Positions 6,433-13,324 of a stretch of 14,311 nucleotides of DNA are shown piece by piece (positions within the stretch are counted from its first letter, which is position 1; every line of letters begins with the position of its first letter). The stretch is taken from assembly GCA_051961995.1 (NCBI GenBank), contig JBQCCR010000079.1, forward strand, positions 1 to 14,311, read 5' to 3'. This DNA comes from 66-474 sp051961995 (GTDB lineage Bacteria > Pseudomonadota > Gammaproteobacteria > Xanthomonadales > Rhodanobacteraceae). The translations under genes were made by a program, and so were the position numbers. Below the pieces are notes generated by a model, which saw only the letters and a program-made list of their open reading frames with translations, was not told the origin of the DNA and ran no database searches.

Positions 6433-9400
6433 TCAAGCCGCCTTGGCCTTCGCCGCCAGCGTTTCCAGCAATTGCTCGGCGGCGCGCAGGCGCTCGGCAG
6501 CGCCGGGCAGTTCCATGCTGATGCGCAGTTTGTCCTGGCCATCCAGTTTGTAGACGCGCGGCTGGCGCTGGATCAGACGCAGGATCGTCATCGGCTCGAT
6601 GTCCGGCTTGTCGCGGAAGATGACACGGCCGCCGTTCGGCCCCAGGTCCAGTTTGCGGATGCCCATCGGGGTTGCGCACAGTTTCAGCGCCGCGACCGCG
6701 AAAAGATTCTTGACCTGCGTCGGCAGCAGGCCGAAGCGGTCAATCATCTCCACCTGCAATTCGCGCAGCGCCAGGTCGTCGCGCGCGCCGGCAATGCGTT
6801 TGTACAGCGTGAGGCGCGCGTGCACGTCCGGCAGGTAATCGTCCGGGATCAGCGCGGGCAGATGCAATTCGATTTCGGTTTCATGTTCGCTGCTGAGCTC
6901 GAAATCCGGTACCTTGCCGCTCTTCAATGCGCGCACCGCGCGGTCGAGCAGCTCGGTGTAAAGCGAAAAGCCGATCTCCTGGATCTGCCCGGATTGTTCT
7001 TCGCCCAGCAGTTCGCCGGCGCCGCGGATTTCCAGGTCGTGCGTCGCGAGCGTGAAGCCTGCGCCCAGTTCTTCCAGCGCGGCGAGCGCATCCAGGCGCT
7101 TCTCCGCATCCGCCGTCATGGCCTTGCGGTCGGGCACGATCAGGTACGCATAGGCGCGATGGTGCGAGCGGCCGACGCGCCCGCGCAACTGGTGCAACTG
7201 CGCAAGGCCGAAGTGATCGGCGCGATCAATGACGATCGTGTTGGCGGTCGGCACGTCAATGCCGGATTCGATGATGGTGGTGCAAACCAGTACGTTGAAA
7301 CGCTGGCGATGGAAGTCCAGCATGGCCTGTTCGAGTTCGCGCTCGTGCATCTGGCCGTGCGCGATGCGGATGCGCGCATCCGGCACCAGCGCCTCCAGTT
7401 CGCGCGCGGTGCGTTCGATGGTGTCCACGCTGTTGTGCAGGAAATACACCTGGCCGCCGCGCGAGAGCTCGCGCTGGAATGCCTCACGGATCATGGCGGG
7501 GTCGTAATTGGCCACCAGCGTCTTCACCGCCATGCGGTGTGCCGGCGGCGTGGCGATGATGGACAGATCGCGCAGACCGCTCATCGCCATGTTGAGCGTG
7601 CGCGGGATCGGCGTGGCGGTCAGCGTGAGCAGGTCCACTTCCGCGCGCAGCTTCTTCAACTGCTCCTTGTGGCGCACGCCGAAGCGGTGCTCCTCATCCA
7701 CGATCACCAAGCCCAGGTCCTTGAACTTCACATCAGGCTGCAGCAGCTTGTGGGTGCCGATCACCACGTCCACCTTGCCCTCGGCGAGCTTCTTCAGCGC
7801 TTCGGTGGTGTCCTTCTTCGAGCGGAAACGCGAGAGCAATTCCACGCGCACCGGGAAATCGGCGAGCCGGTCCCGGAAGTTGTCGTAATGCTGCTGCGCG
7901 AGCAGGGTGGTGGGCACCAGCAGTGCGACCTGTTTGCCGGCGGTTGCGGCAGCGAAGGCCGCGCGCAATGCGACTTCGGTCTTGCCGAAGCCGACATCGC
8001 CGCAGACCACGCGATCCATCGGCTGCGTTGACGCGAGATCTTCCAGTACCGCATCAATCGCACTTTGCTGATCCGGTGTTTCCTCGAACGGGAACCCGTC
8101 GGCGAATTGCGCCAGCATCGCGCGGTCGATCTTGAACGCCACGCCCGGCCGCGATGCGCGTTGCGCGTGGATCGCCAGCAATTCCGCGGCAGCGTCGCGC
8201 ACCTTCTCGGCCGCTTTCCTCTTTGCGCGTTCCCAAGCGTCGCCGCCCAGCGAATGCAACGGCGCAAGCTCCGGCGCCGCGCCCGAATAGCGACTGACCA
8301 ATGACAGCTGCGCGACCGGTACGTACAGCTTGTCGCCCTTCGCGTACTCGATGGCGAGGAATTCGCCGGGCATGTCACCGACATCCAGCGTGACCAGGCC
8401 GAGATAGCGGCCCACGCCGTGGTCCACGTGCACGATCGGCGCGCCGATGGCGAGTTCCGACAGGTCGCGCACGATCGCTTCCGGATCGCGGTCGCTGACG
8501 CGCCGCCTGCGTTCGGTGCGCGCGCGCTCGCCGATCAGCTCGCGCTCGGTGAACACCGCGATGCGCGGTTGTTCGAGGATGAAGCCGCGTTCGAGCGGAG
8601 CGACGGTGATGGCGAAGTGCGGTTGCGATTCCGCAAATGCAGGCCAGCCGGAGACCACCCCCGGCTTCAGCTCCGCGGCCGCGAGCTGCTCCAGCAACGC
8701 CTCGCGGCGGCCGGCGGAATCGGCGGTGATCAAGACGCGTTGATCCGGGTGCCCGGCGAGATATTCGCGAAGCTTCTGCGCGAACGAACCATGCCGGTGA
8801 TCGCCGCGCAATTCCGGCGCCACGCGCGTGCCGGTATCCGCCGCGCGCGGATCGCCCGCGTCCAGGTCCGCGCGCAGTACCTTGTTCAACTGCTCGCGCA
8901 GCGATTGCGGCGGCAGGTACAGCTCCATCGGCGGGAGGATCGGCCGCTCGACGTCATGCGCGCGCTGCTCGTAGCGCTCGCCGGCCTGTTCCCAGAAATG
9001 CCCGGCCGCCTCCAGCGCGCCTTCGCCGACCACGAACAGCGCGTCATCGGACAGATAATCGAAGAGCGTTTCGGTGCGTTCGAAAAACAGCGGCAGGTAG
9101 TACTCGATGCCGGCCGGCGACACGCCCGCCTTCATGTCCTGATAGATCGGGCAACGGCGCACATCGATCGGAAAGCGCTCGCGCAATCGCTCGCGGAATG
9201 CTTTCGTCGCTTCATCCGTCAGCGGGAATTCGCGCGCCGGCAGCAGCTCGACCGCGCCCACCTGTTGCAGCGAGCGCTGCGTTTCCGGATCGAAGCTGCG
9301 GATCGAATCAATCTCCTCATCCAGCAGTTCGATTCGATAGGGTTCACGCGTGCCCATCGGGAAGATGTCCATCAGGGCGCCGCGCACCGCGAAGTCACCG

Positions 9401-9885
9401 GGCTCGTTGACCTGCGGCACATGGCGGTAGCCGCAGGCTTCCAGCCGGCGCTGTTCGTCGGCCATGTCGAAGTGCTGGCCGCGCGCGATGGACAAGCCGG
9501 AGCCGGCGATATGCGCGCGCGGCGCCAGGCGCTGCATCAGCGTCGCGACCGGCACCACCAGCACGCCGCGGCGCACGCTGGGCAGGCGATACAACGTGCT
9601 GATGCGCTGCGAGACGATCTCCGGATGCGGACCGAACAGGTCGTAGGGCAGGGTTTCCCAATCCGGGAAATGCAGCACCGGCAGATCGTCCGCGAATGTC
9701 TGCAACTCGTCTTCCAGCGCGCGCGCCGAATGCGTGTCGCGCGTGATCGCCACCACCGCGCCTGCATGCGCGCGTGCGGTCCCGGTGAGCAGCAGCGCCA
9801 GCGAAGAACCGGCGGGGGGTGACCAGGTCTTGCGCTGGTTGGCGGCGCGCGGCAGCGGCGGGAGAGGGAACTCAAACGTGGCCAT
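6433..9885 (-). CDS. mfd: Transcription-repair coupling factor Mfd
   Basis: The 1150-residue product matches E. coli Mfd in length (1148). Mfd pushes stalled RNA polymerase off damaged DNA and recruits UvrA. Visible in order are a UvrB-homology region with FPDWETLPYDLFGPHPEI (73-90), the RNA-polymerase-interacting CarD-like domain starting at APIVHVDHGVGRYLGL (482-497), and the RecG-like translocase. The translocase has Walker A GDVGFGKTE (629-637), DEEH (730-733), TATPIPRTLNMAMSG (756-770) and the motif VI region QLRGRVGRS (899-907). The C-terminal UvrA-masking domain contains LPALIPDDYLPD (1009-1020). No key motif is missing. The ATG at 9885-9883 is chosen from the E. coli length. It has no Shine-Dalgarno, and a further in-frame ATG exists 57 nt upstream. 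Confidence 0.97.
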   Translation of the reverse strand: MATFEFPLPPLPRAANQRKTWSPPAGSSLALLLTGTARAHAGAVVAITRDTHSARALEDELQTFADDLPVLHFPDWETLPYDLFGPHPEIVSQRISTLYRLPSVRRGVLVVPVATLMQRLAPRAHIAGSGLSIARGQHFDMADEQRRLEACGYRHVPQVNEPGDFAVRGALMDIFPMGTREPYRIELLDEEIDSIRSFDPETQRSLQQVGAVELLPAREFPLTDEATKAFRERLRERFPIDVRRCPIYQDMKAGVSPAGIEYYLPLFFERTETLFDYLSDDALFVVGEGALEAAGHFWEQAGERYEQRAHDVERPILPPMELYLPPQSLREQLNKVLRADLDAGDPRAADTGTRVAPELRGDHRHGSFAQKLREYLAGHPDQRVLITADSAGRREALLEQLAAAELKPGVVSGWPAFAESQPHFAITVAPLERGFILEQPRIAVFTERELIGERARTERRRRVSDRDPEAIVRDLSELAIGAPIVHVDHGVGRYLGLVTLDVGDMPGEFLAIEYAKGDKLYVPVAQLSLVSRYSGAAPELAPLHSLGGDAWERAKRKAAEKVRDAAAELLAIHAQRASRPGVAFKIDRAMLAQFADGFPFEETPDQQSAIDAVLEDLASTQPMDRVVCGDVGFGKTEVALRAAFAAATAGKQVALLVPTTLLAQQHYDNFRDRLADFPVRVELLSRFRSKKDTTEALKKLAEGKVDVVIGTHKLLQPDVKFKDLGLVIVDEEHRFGVRHKEQLKKLRAEVDLLTLTATPIPRTLNMAMSGLRDLSIIATPPAHRMAVKTLVANYDPAMIREAFQRELSRGGQVYFLHNSVDTIERTARELEALVPDARIRIAHGQMHERELEQAMLDFHRQRFNVLVCTTIIESGIDVPTANTIVIDRADHFGLAQLHQLRGRVGRSHHRAYAYLIVPDRKAMTADAEKRLDALAALEELGAGFTLATHDLEIRGAGELLGEEQSGQIQEIGFSLYTELLDRAVRALKSGKVPDFELSSEHETEIELHLPALIPDDYLPDVHARLTLYKRIAGARDDLALRELQVEMIDRFGLLPTQVKNLFAVAALKLCATPMGIRKLDLGPNGGRVIFRDKPDIEPMTILRLIQRQPRVYKLDGQDKLRISMELPGAAERLRAAEQLLETLAAKAKAA

Positions 9886-9953
9886 GGCTTGATTCGGGCA
9901 ATGCAGGACACTGCCGGACGCCGTGTGCGGCCAGCAGAACATTTGGAGCGCGC

Positions 9954-9959
9954 ATTTTA
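9954..9959 (-). promoter_or_regulatory. Candidate -10 box (TAAAAT) for mfd
   Basis: On the minus strand the sequence is CTAAAAT followed by GCGCGCTCC, predicting a 5' leader of roughly 60 nt. No -35 consensus is found at 16-18 bp. The GC-alternating bases after the box match those after two other -10 boxes here. Confidence 0.4.
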
Positions 9960-10011
9960 GCGCGAGCGGGTTGTTTTTTTGCGATCATCCCTGATCGCGA
10001 AGATCAAAAGC

Positions 10012-10061
10012 GGCCACGGAGCTCTTGGCCATGGAGCCCCTGGCCATGGTCGAGGGCTCTT
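10012..10061. repeat. Short degenerate tandem repeat upstream of the cation transporter
   Basis: Two 15-bp units (10012-10026 and 10027-10041) and one expanded 20-bp unit (10042-10061) share GGCCAYGG and a following GAGC/GGCTCTT motif. CTCTTGGC occurs twice exactly. The array lies in the 215-bp divergent gap between mfd and the transporter. The frame upstream of the transporter remains open through it but reads as Trp/Pro/Ser or Gly/His repeats, so I treat it as non-coding. Confidence 0.55.
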
Positions 10062-10100
10062 GGCAGCTCTCCTGGCCCCGCACTTTTTACTAGAGGCGTT

Positions 10101-11024
10101 ATGTCCACGAACGGCGCATCCCACTCCCTGCGCGCGGTGCTGGTCGCGCTCGCTGCGAACTTCGCGATCTTCGTGTGCAAGCTCGGCGCGGCGCTGTTCA
10201 CCGGTTCCGGCTCGATGCTTTCGGAAGCGGTGCACTCGCTGGCCGACTGCGGCAATCAGGGTCTGGTGCTGCTCGGCCTGCGACAGGCGAAGCGACCGTC
10301 CTCGATCGAACATCCGCTGGGCGAAGGCGCGGCGCTGTATTTCTGGTCGTTCCTGGTCGCGATGCTGTTGTTCTCGGTCGGCGGCGTGGTGTCGATCTAC
10401 GAAGGCTTCGAAAAACTGGAGCATCCCGAACCCTTGCACAAGGCGTGGCTTGCGATCCTGGTGCTCGTGTTCGGCATCTGCGCGGAATCGGTCTCGATGC
10501 ACGGTGCGCTGCGTGCGATCAATGCCACGCGCGGCGACATGCCTTTGTGGCGCTGGTTCCGGGTCAGCCGTTCCAGTGAATTGCTGGTGATCTTCGGCGA
10601 GGACCTGGCCGCACTCACCGGCCTGGCCTTCGCGCTGATCGCGATCAGCGCGACCATCCTCACCGGCAATCCGTTGTACGACGCCGTCGGTTCACTGGCG
10701 ATCGGCGGATTGCTGGTGGTCATCGCGGTGCTGGTGGCGATCGAGGTGAAGGCGCTGCTGGTCGGCTCCAGCGCCGAGCCCGCCATGCGTGAGGAAATCC
10801 GGGCCTTCATCGAGAATCATCCCGAGGTCGGCAAGCTCTACCACATGATCACCCTGCAACTGGGGCCTGACATCGTGCTCGCGACCAAGGCGCGCATGCG
10901 CGTAATGGATGCGGGTGGCGACGCCCGTGCGCTGGTGGATGCGGTGAACCGCGTCGAGCGCGATTTGAGACAGCGCTTCGCGCAGATCCGCTGGAGTTTC
11001 TTCGAGGCGGACGACAGCGATTGA
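10101..11024 (+). CDS. Cation diffusion facilitator transporter, ZnT9 (SLC30A9)-like branch
   Basis: The 307-residue protein has about six transmembrane helices (near 11-35, 41-60, 80-100, 115-133, 160-187 and 195-220) and a cytoplasmic C-terminal domain from about 225. CDF proteins export Zn2+ or related divalent ions in exchange for protons. The helix 2 site reads SEAVHSLADCGNQ (41-53), giving His45 and Asp49 in place of the DxxxD of YiiP. Helix 5 has FGEDLAALTG (165-174), where Glu167/Asp168 replace the usual HxxxD. This pattern fits the ZnT9-like group rather than zinc-specific YiiP, so the ion is uncertain. The ATG at 10101 follows GAGG with a 4-nt gap. The frame is open further upstream, but only through repeat sequence. 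Confidence 0.88.
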   Translation: MSTNGASHSLRAVLVALAANFAIFVCKLGAALFTGSGSMLSEAVHSLADCGNQGLVLLGLRQAKRPSSIEHPLGEGAALYFWSFLVAMLLFSVGGVVSIYEGFEKLEHPEPLHKAWLAILVLVFGICAESVSMHGALRAINATRGDMPLWRWFRVSRSSELLVIFGEDLAALTGLAFALIAISATILTGNPLYDAVGSLAIGGLLVVIAVLVAIEVKALLVGSSAEPAMREEIRAFIENHPEVGKLYHMITLQLGPDIVLATKARMRVMDAGGDARALVDAVNRVERDLRQRFAQIRWSFFEADDSD

Positions 11025-11031
11025 AGTTCAG

Positions 11032-11138
11032 CGTCATTCCGGGGCCGCCGACGGCGGAACCCGGAATCTGCTCTTGCCTGCAATGATCTGAAAAGCAGAT
11101 TCCGGAGCGCCGCTGCGCGACGCCCGGAATGACGAAAC
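11032..11138. repeat. GTCAT-type palindromic intergenic repeat, copy 2
   Basis: CGTCATTCCGGG (11032-11043) and CCCGGAATGACG (11123-11134) are a perfect 12-bp inverted repeat followed by AAAC, as in the copy at 978-1084. Between them are three independent arms: CCGCC-GAC-GGCGG (11045-11057), a perfect 12-bp stem 11061-11072 with 11094-11105 around a 21-nt loop, and GCGC-CGCT-GCGC (11107-11118). The whole could fold as a cloverleaf. It lies 7 bp after the transporter stop and 5 bp from the lipoprotein stop, so it is the only candidate terminator for this convergent pair. Confidence 0.85.
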
Positions 11139-11142
11139 GGGT

Positions 11143-11661
11143 TCAACGAATCACCCCGACCCCCACGCCAAAGCTGAAGTGCGGATGGCCCTGGTCCATT
11201 TCCCGCGGCGTCCACAGATGCAGGTCTCCATTGCGCACGAACACGATCGGATAAACGTACGTGGCCTGGTCAACGAGGCCGGTCCGGGTGCCGGTAATCC
11301 GCCCGCGCAGGGTCACCGGCGCCCCATCCGGATAGTTCATCGGTTCCACGAAGCCCGGCATCTCGGCAATGAAGCGCCCCAGCGCTTCCGATTTCAGCCG
11401 CGGACGCTGCGAGGCGTCGAGCGGGTAGGCGAGGATCTCAAGGTCGGTCCGGTTGGAGAGATTGTTGACGCCGATGATCGTGCCGCCCCAGATCACCTGC
11501 GCTTGCGGGTAGGGGTTCGGAGCGGCCGCAACCTGCTGAGGGGTCGCCGTTACCACCGAGGCATCCGCCTTGTAGATCGGCGGCGGTGCGCAGGCTGCGA
11601 GTGCGCCCAAGGCGACGGCGAGCAATGCGCGTGACAACACGATCAATGCCGGTCTACGCAT
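11143..11661 (-). CDS. Slp-family outer-membrane lipoprotein
   Basis: The 172-residue precursor begins at the ATG at 11661-11659, just before a basic and hydrophobic signal MRRPALIVLSRALLAVALG. The lipobox LAAC places the lipidated cysteine at residue 24. An in-frame ATG 36 nt upstream would add MYKRCSHCGSRI, which spoils the signal and is less likely. The mature part carries VIWGGTIIGVNNLSNRTDLE, which resembles the conserved block of E. coli Slp/YeaY, and VTLRGRITG further on. The length (188 for E. coli Slp) fits. Asp is absent from position +2, so export to the outer membrane by Lol is expected. The function of Slp proteins is not well defined; some are induced by starvation or acid. Confidence 0.87.
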   Translation of the reverse strand: MRRPALIVLSRALLAVALGALAACAPPPIYKADASVVTATPQQVAAAPNPYPQAQVIWGGTIIGVNNLSNRTDLEILAYPLDASQRPRLKSEALGRFIAEMPGFVEPMNYPDGAPVTLRGRITGTRTGLVDQATYVYPIVFVRNGDLHLWTPREMDQGHPHFSFGVGVGVIR

Positions 11662-11687
11662 GATGCGGCTCCCGCAGTGGCTGCACC

Positions 11688-11693
11688 TTTTAT
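11688..11693 (-). promoter_or_regulatory. Candidate -10 box (TATAAA) for the Slp lipoprotein
   Basis: On the minus strand GTGTATAAAAGG gives TATAAA 26 nt before the lipoprotein ATG. No convincing -35 lies at 16-18 bp. Confidence 0.35.
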
Positions 11694-11705
11694 ACACCGT
11701 ACGCG

Positions 11706-11720
11706 ATGAACACGTTTCAT
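11706..11720. promoter_or_regulatory. Imperfect palindrome upstream of the lipoprotein -10
   Basis: ATGAA-CACGT-TTCAT has 5-bp arms around a 5-bp centre. It lies about 12 bp upstream of the TATAAA box, in the region a regulator could use. No known operator is recognised. Confidence 0.25.
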
Positions 11721-11758
11721 ATGACAGGTGTAACTCCAGTGCGCCGCCGGGCCGCGGC

Positions 11759-11774
11759 TAGAATGCGCGCATTC
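11759..11774 (+). promoter_or_regulatory. Candidate -10 box TAGAAT inside a perfect 14-bp palindrome
   Basis: TAGAAT (11759-11764) overlaps GAATGCGCGCATTC (11761-11774), which is its own reverse complement. It would drive the membrane protein at 11858 with a leader of about 87 nt. The -35 position (11736-11741) reads CCAGTG and is poor. A promoter is possible, but the palindrome might be an operator instead. Confidence 0.4.
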
Positions 11775-11857
11775 CTTGTCGAGTGCGGGCCGGAATGTCT
11801 GCTTCCCGGTCCTGCGACCAGGACGATTGCGACTCATCCAGGGCTTCCATTCTCATC

Positions 11858-12385
11858 ATGACCCTTTCGCCGCAAGCGCTTTCAATTGCCATCTCGCTGC
11901 CGCTGATCGTGCTGCTGTATTACCGCCGGTTCCGGCGCAGCTTCGGGCGCCAGCCGGTGCAGCCGGGGCGGATGATCACGCGGGTGGTGCTCCTGTGCAT
12001 CATCGGCGGCTTCCTGCTGCTCGGGTCGGTGAGCGATCCGATGATGCTGGCCGCCGATGTGGCCGGCTTGGCGGCGGGTGTTGCACTCGGATTCTGGGGC
12101 GTGCGGCTGACGCGCTTCGAACGCAAGGACGACGGCGTGCACTACATCCCGCACAGCTGGTTCGGGATCGGTATTGCCGTACTGTTGCTGGGGCGGCTGG
12201 CTTACCGCTTCATGGTGATGTGGCCGGCGGTGCAGGCCACGCAGGTCACCGGCGGGCAACCTGCGCCCTATCCGCGTACGCCGCTGACGCTGGCGTTGTT
12301 CGGCCTGCTGGTCGGCTATTACGTCTGCTACTACACCGGCGTGTTGAGAATGGCGAGGAAGCAGCCGGCCGCGGCGAGCGGTTGA
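11858..12385 (+). CDS. Integral membrane protein, CcdC/DUF1453-like
   Basis: The 175-residue protein has five predicted membrane helices (about 5-22, 40-58, 65-83, 100-118 and 141-162) with basic cytoplasmic loops. YYRRFRRSFGRQPVQPGRM (21-39) after helix 1 and FWGVRLTRFERKDDGVHYIP (79-98) after helix 3 are the pattern I associate with the CcdC/DUF1453 group. That recognition is by eye only. No catalytic residue can be named. In-frame GTG and ATG starts at 11783 and 11795 would add a Cys/Asp/Ser-rich segment unlike a membrane protein N-terminus, so the ATG at 11858 just before helix 1 is preferred; its SD is weak. The stop is 3 bp from the convergent rlmJ stop. Confidence 0.7.
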   Translation: MTLSPQALSIAISLPLIVLLYYRRFRRSFGRQPVQPGRMITRVVLLCIIGGFLLLGSVSDPMMLAADVAGLAAGVALGFWGVRLTRFERKDDGVHYIPHSWFGIGIAVLLLGRLAYRFMVMWPAVQATQVTGGQPAPYPRTPLTLALFGLLVGYYVCYYTGVLRMARKQPAAASG

Positions 12386-12388
12386 TGT

Positions 12389-13225
12389 TCATGCCAGGAC
12401 CTGCAACCGCTGCGTCGCGCCATCCGCCTGCGCGAGCAATTCCTTCAAGGCCGGCAGCAGTTTCGCCAGCGTCGCGTCGAACTGCCACGGCGCGTTGATG
12501 ATCACGATGCCGCAGCCGTTCAGGCGCAGCGGCGAATCGTCCGGCCGCACCAGCAGCTCGGCCAGCAGCACGTCGCGCCATCCGCGCGAGCCCAGCCAGC
12601 GCTGGAACGGCATGATCGCCGCGCGCTTCTTGATCGGATACCACACCGCGTACACACCGGTCGGCCAGCGCACGTGCGCCGTGGTCAGCGCGGCCTCGAT
12701 CACGCGGAATTCTTCCGTCTGCGCTTCGAACGGCGGATCCACCAGCACCACACCCCGCCGCTCGGCCGGCGGCAACAGCGCGTTCATCGCGGCATAGCCG
12801 TCGCGCTGGTGTACGTGCACGCGTTTGTCGGCGCGAAACGTTTCCCGCAGGGCCGCGGATTCCTCGTCCTGGGTTTCGCACAGAACGAGACGGTCATTCT
12901 TGCGCAGCGCATGTGCCGCGAGCGCCGGCGACCCCGGATACACGCGCAGCGCGCCATCCGGATTGAATGCGCGGATCACGTCACGACAGGCATGCAGCGG
13001 CTGCGGCAATGATCTGGCCGCGAACACGCGGCCGATGCCGTCGCGCCATTCGCCGGTCTGCTCCGCGCGCGCTTCGTCCAGCGCGTAGACGCCGGCGCCA
13101 GCGTGCGTATCCAGATAACACAGCGCCTTGTCCTTGCCGGTGAGCGCATCCAGCAACGCCAGCAGCACAGCGTGCTTGAACACGTCGGCAAAGTTGCCGG
13201 CGTGAAAGGCGTGGCGGTAGTTCAT
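12389..13225 (-). CDS. rlmJ: 23S rRNA (adenine-2030-N6)-methyltransferase RlmJ
   Basis: The 278-residue product compares with 280 in E. coli RlmJ. RlmJ adds one methyl to N6 of A2030 in naked 23S rRNA. The N-terminal segment MNYRHAFHAGNFADVFKHAV is nearly the E. coli one and sets the start. The SAM site is YLDTHAGAGVY (37-47), the catalytic motif IV is DPPFE (163-167; DPPYE in E. coli), and YPIKKR (196-201) follows. Nothing essential is missing. A GATAAT/TTGGCG promoter lies upstream. The start ATGA overlaps the stop of a 5-codon ATG-started frame (13239-13222). The gene is convergent with the CcdC-like gene with almost no gap, so transcripts must overlap or end inside a neighbour. Confidence 0.95.
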   Translation of the reverse strand: MNYRHAFHAGNFADVFKHAVLLALLDALTGKDKALCYLDTHAGAGVYALDEARAEQTGEWRDGIGRVFAARSLPQPLHACRDVIRAFNPDGALRVYPGSPALAAHALRKNDRLVLCETQDEESAALRETFRADKRVHVHQRDGYAAMNALLPPAERRGVVLVDPPFEAQTEEFRVIEAALTTAHVRWPTGVYAVWYPIKKRAAIMPFQRWLGSRGWRDVLLAELLVRPDDSPLRLNGCGIVIINAPWQFDATLAKLLPALKELLAQADGATQRLQVLA

Positions 13226-13253
13226 CGGTGTGCATCCATGCCGGAGAGAGCTG

Positions 13254-13283
13254 ATTATCCGCGCTTCCGGGCGCGGCCGCCAA
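13254..13283 (-). promoter_or_regulatory. Candidate sigma70 promoter of rlmJ
   Basis: On the minus strand, TTGGCG (13283-13278) and GATAAT (13259-13254) are separated by 18 bp. The predicted start is about 22 nt upstream of the rlmJ ATG. Its -35 is 3 bp from the -35 of the merR promoter on the other strand. Confidence 0.5.
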
Positions 13284-13286
13284 GGC

Positions 13287-13317
13287 TTGACTCTGGACCA
13301 AAGTCCGGGGTTTAAAC
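13287..13317 (+). promoter_or_regulatory. MerR-type promoter and operator of merR-copA
   Basis: The -35 is TTGACT (13287-13292). The -10 region is TTTAAACT, with TTAAAC at 13312-13317 giving the stretched 19-bp spacer typical of MerR-regulated promoters. The spacer carries a dyad with GGAC (13295-13298) and GTCC (13303-13306) around CAAA. The layout parallels the mercury promoter, which starts TTGACTCCGTAC. MerR proteins bind such a dyad and twist the DNA to align the boxes when metal is bound. The predicted start falls at or next to the merR ATG. Confidence 0.75.
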
Positions 13318-13324
13318 TGGCCGC

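Noticed and set aside
6472..9822. Long plus-strand open frames (519 and 467 codons) opposite mfd
   Set aside because: They are antisense shadows of mfd with no recognisable motif or start signals; the mfd reading is unambiguous.
9971..9998. Terminator at the 7-bp hairpin 9981-9998 next to a T-rich run
   Set aside because: The T run precedes the hairpin on the plus strand and is an A run after it on the minus strand, so neither direction gives stem followed by U.
9819..10100. N-terminal extension of the cation transporter
   Set aside because: The frame is open but passes through the tandem repeat and the mfd promoter region and overlaps the start of mfd. The ATG at 10101 has a GAGG site and gives a normal CDF length.
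11032..11138. A tRNA gene, because the repeat folds like a cloverleaf
   Set aside because: No T-loop, anticodon arm or CCA features are present, the arm lengths are wrong, and the ends recur at 978-1084 as an intergenic repeat.
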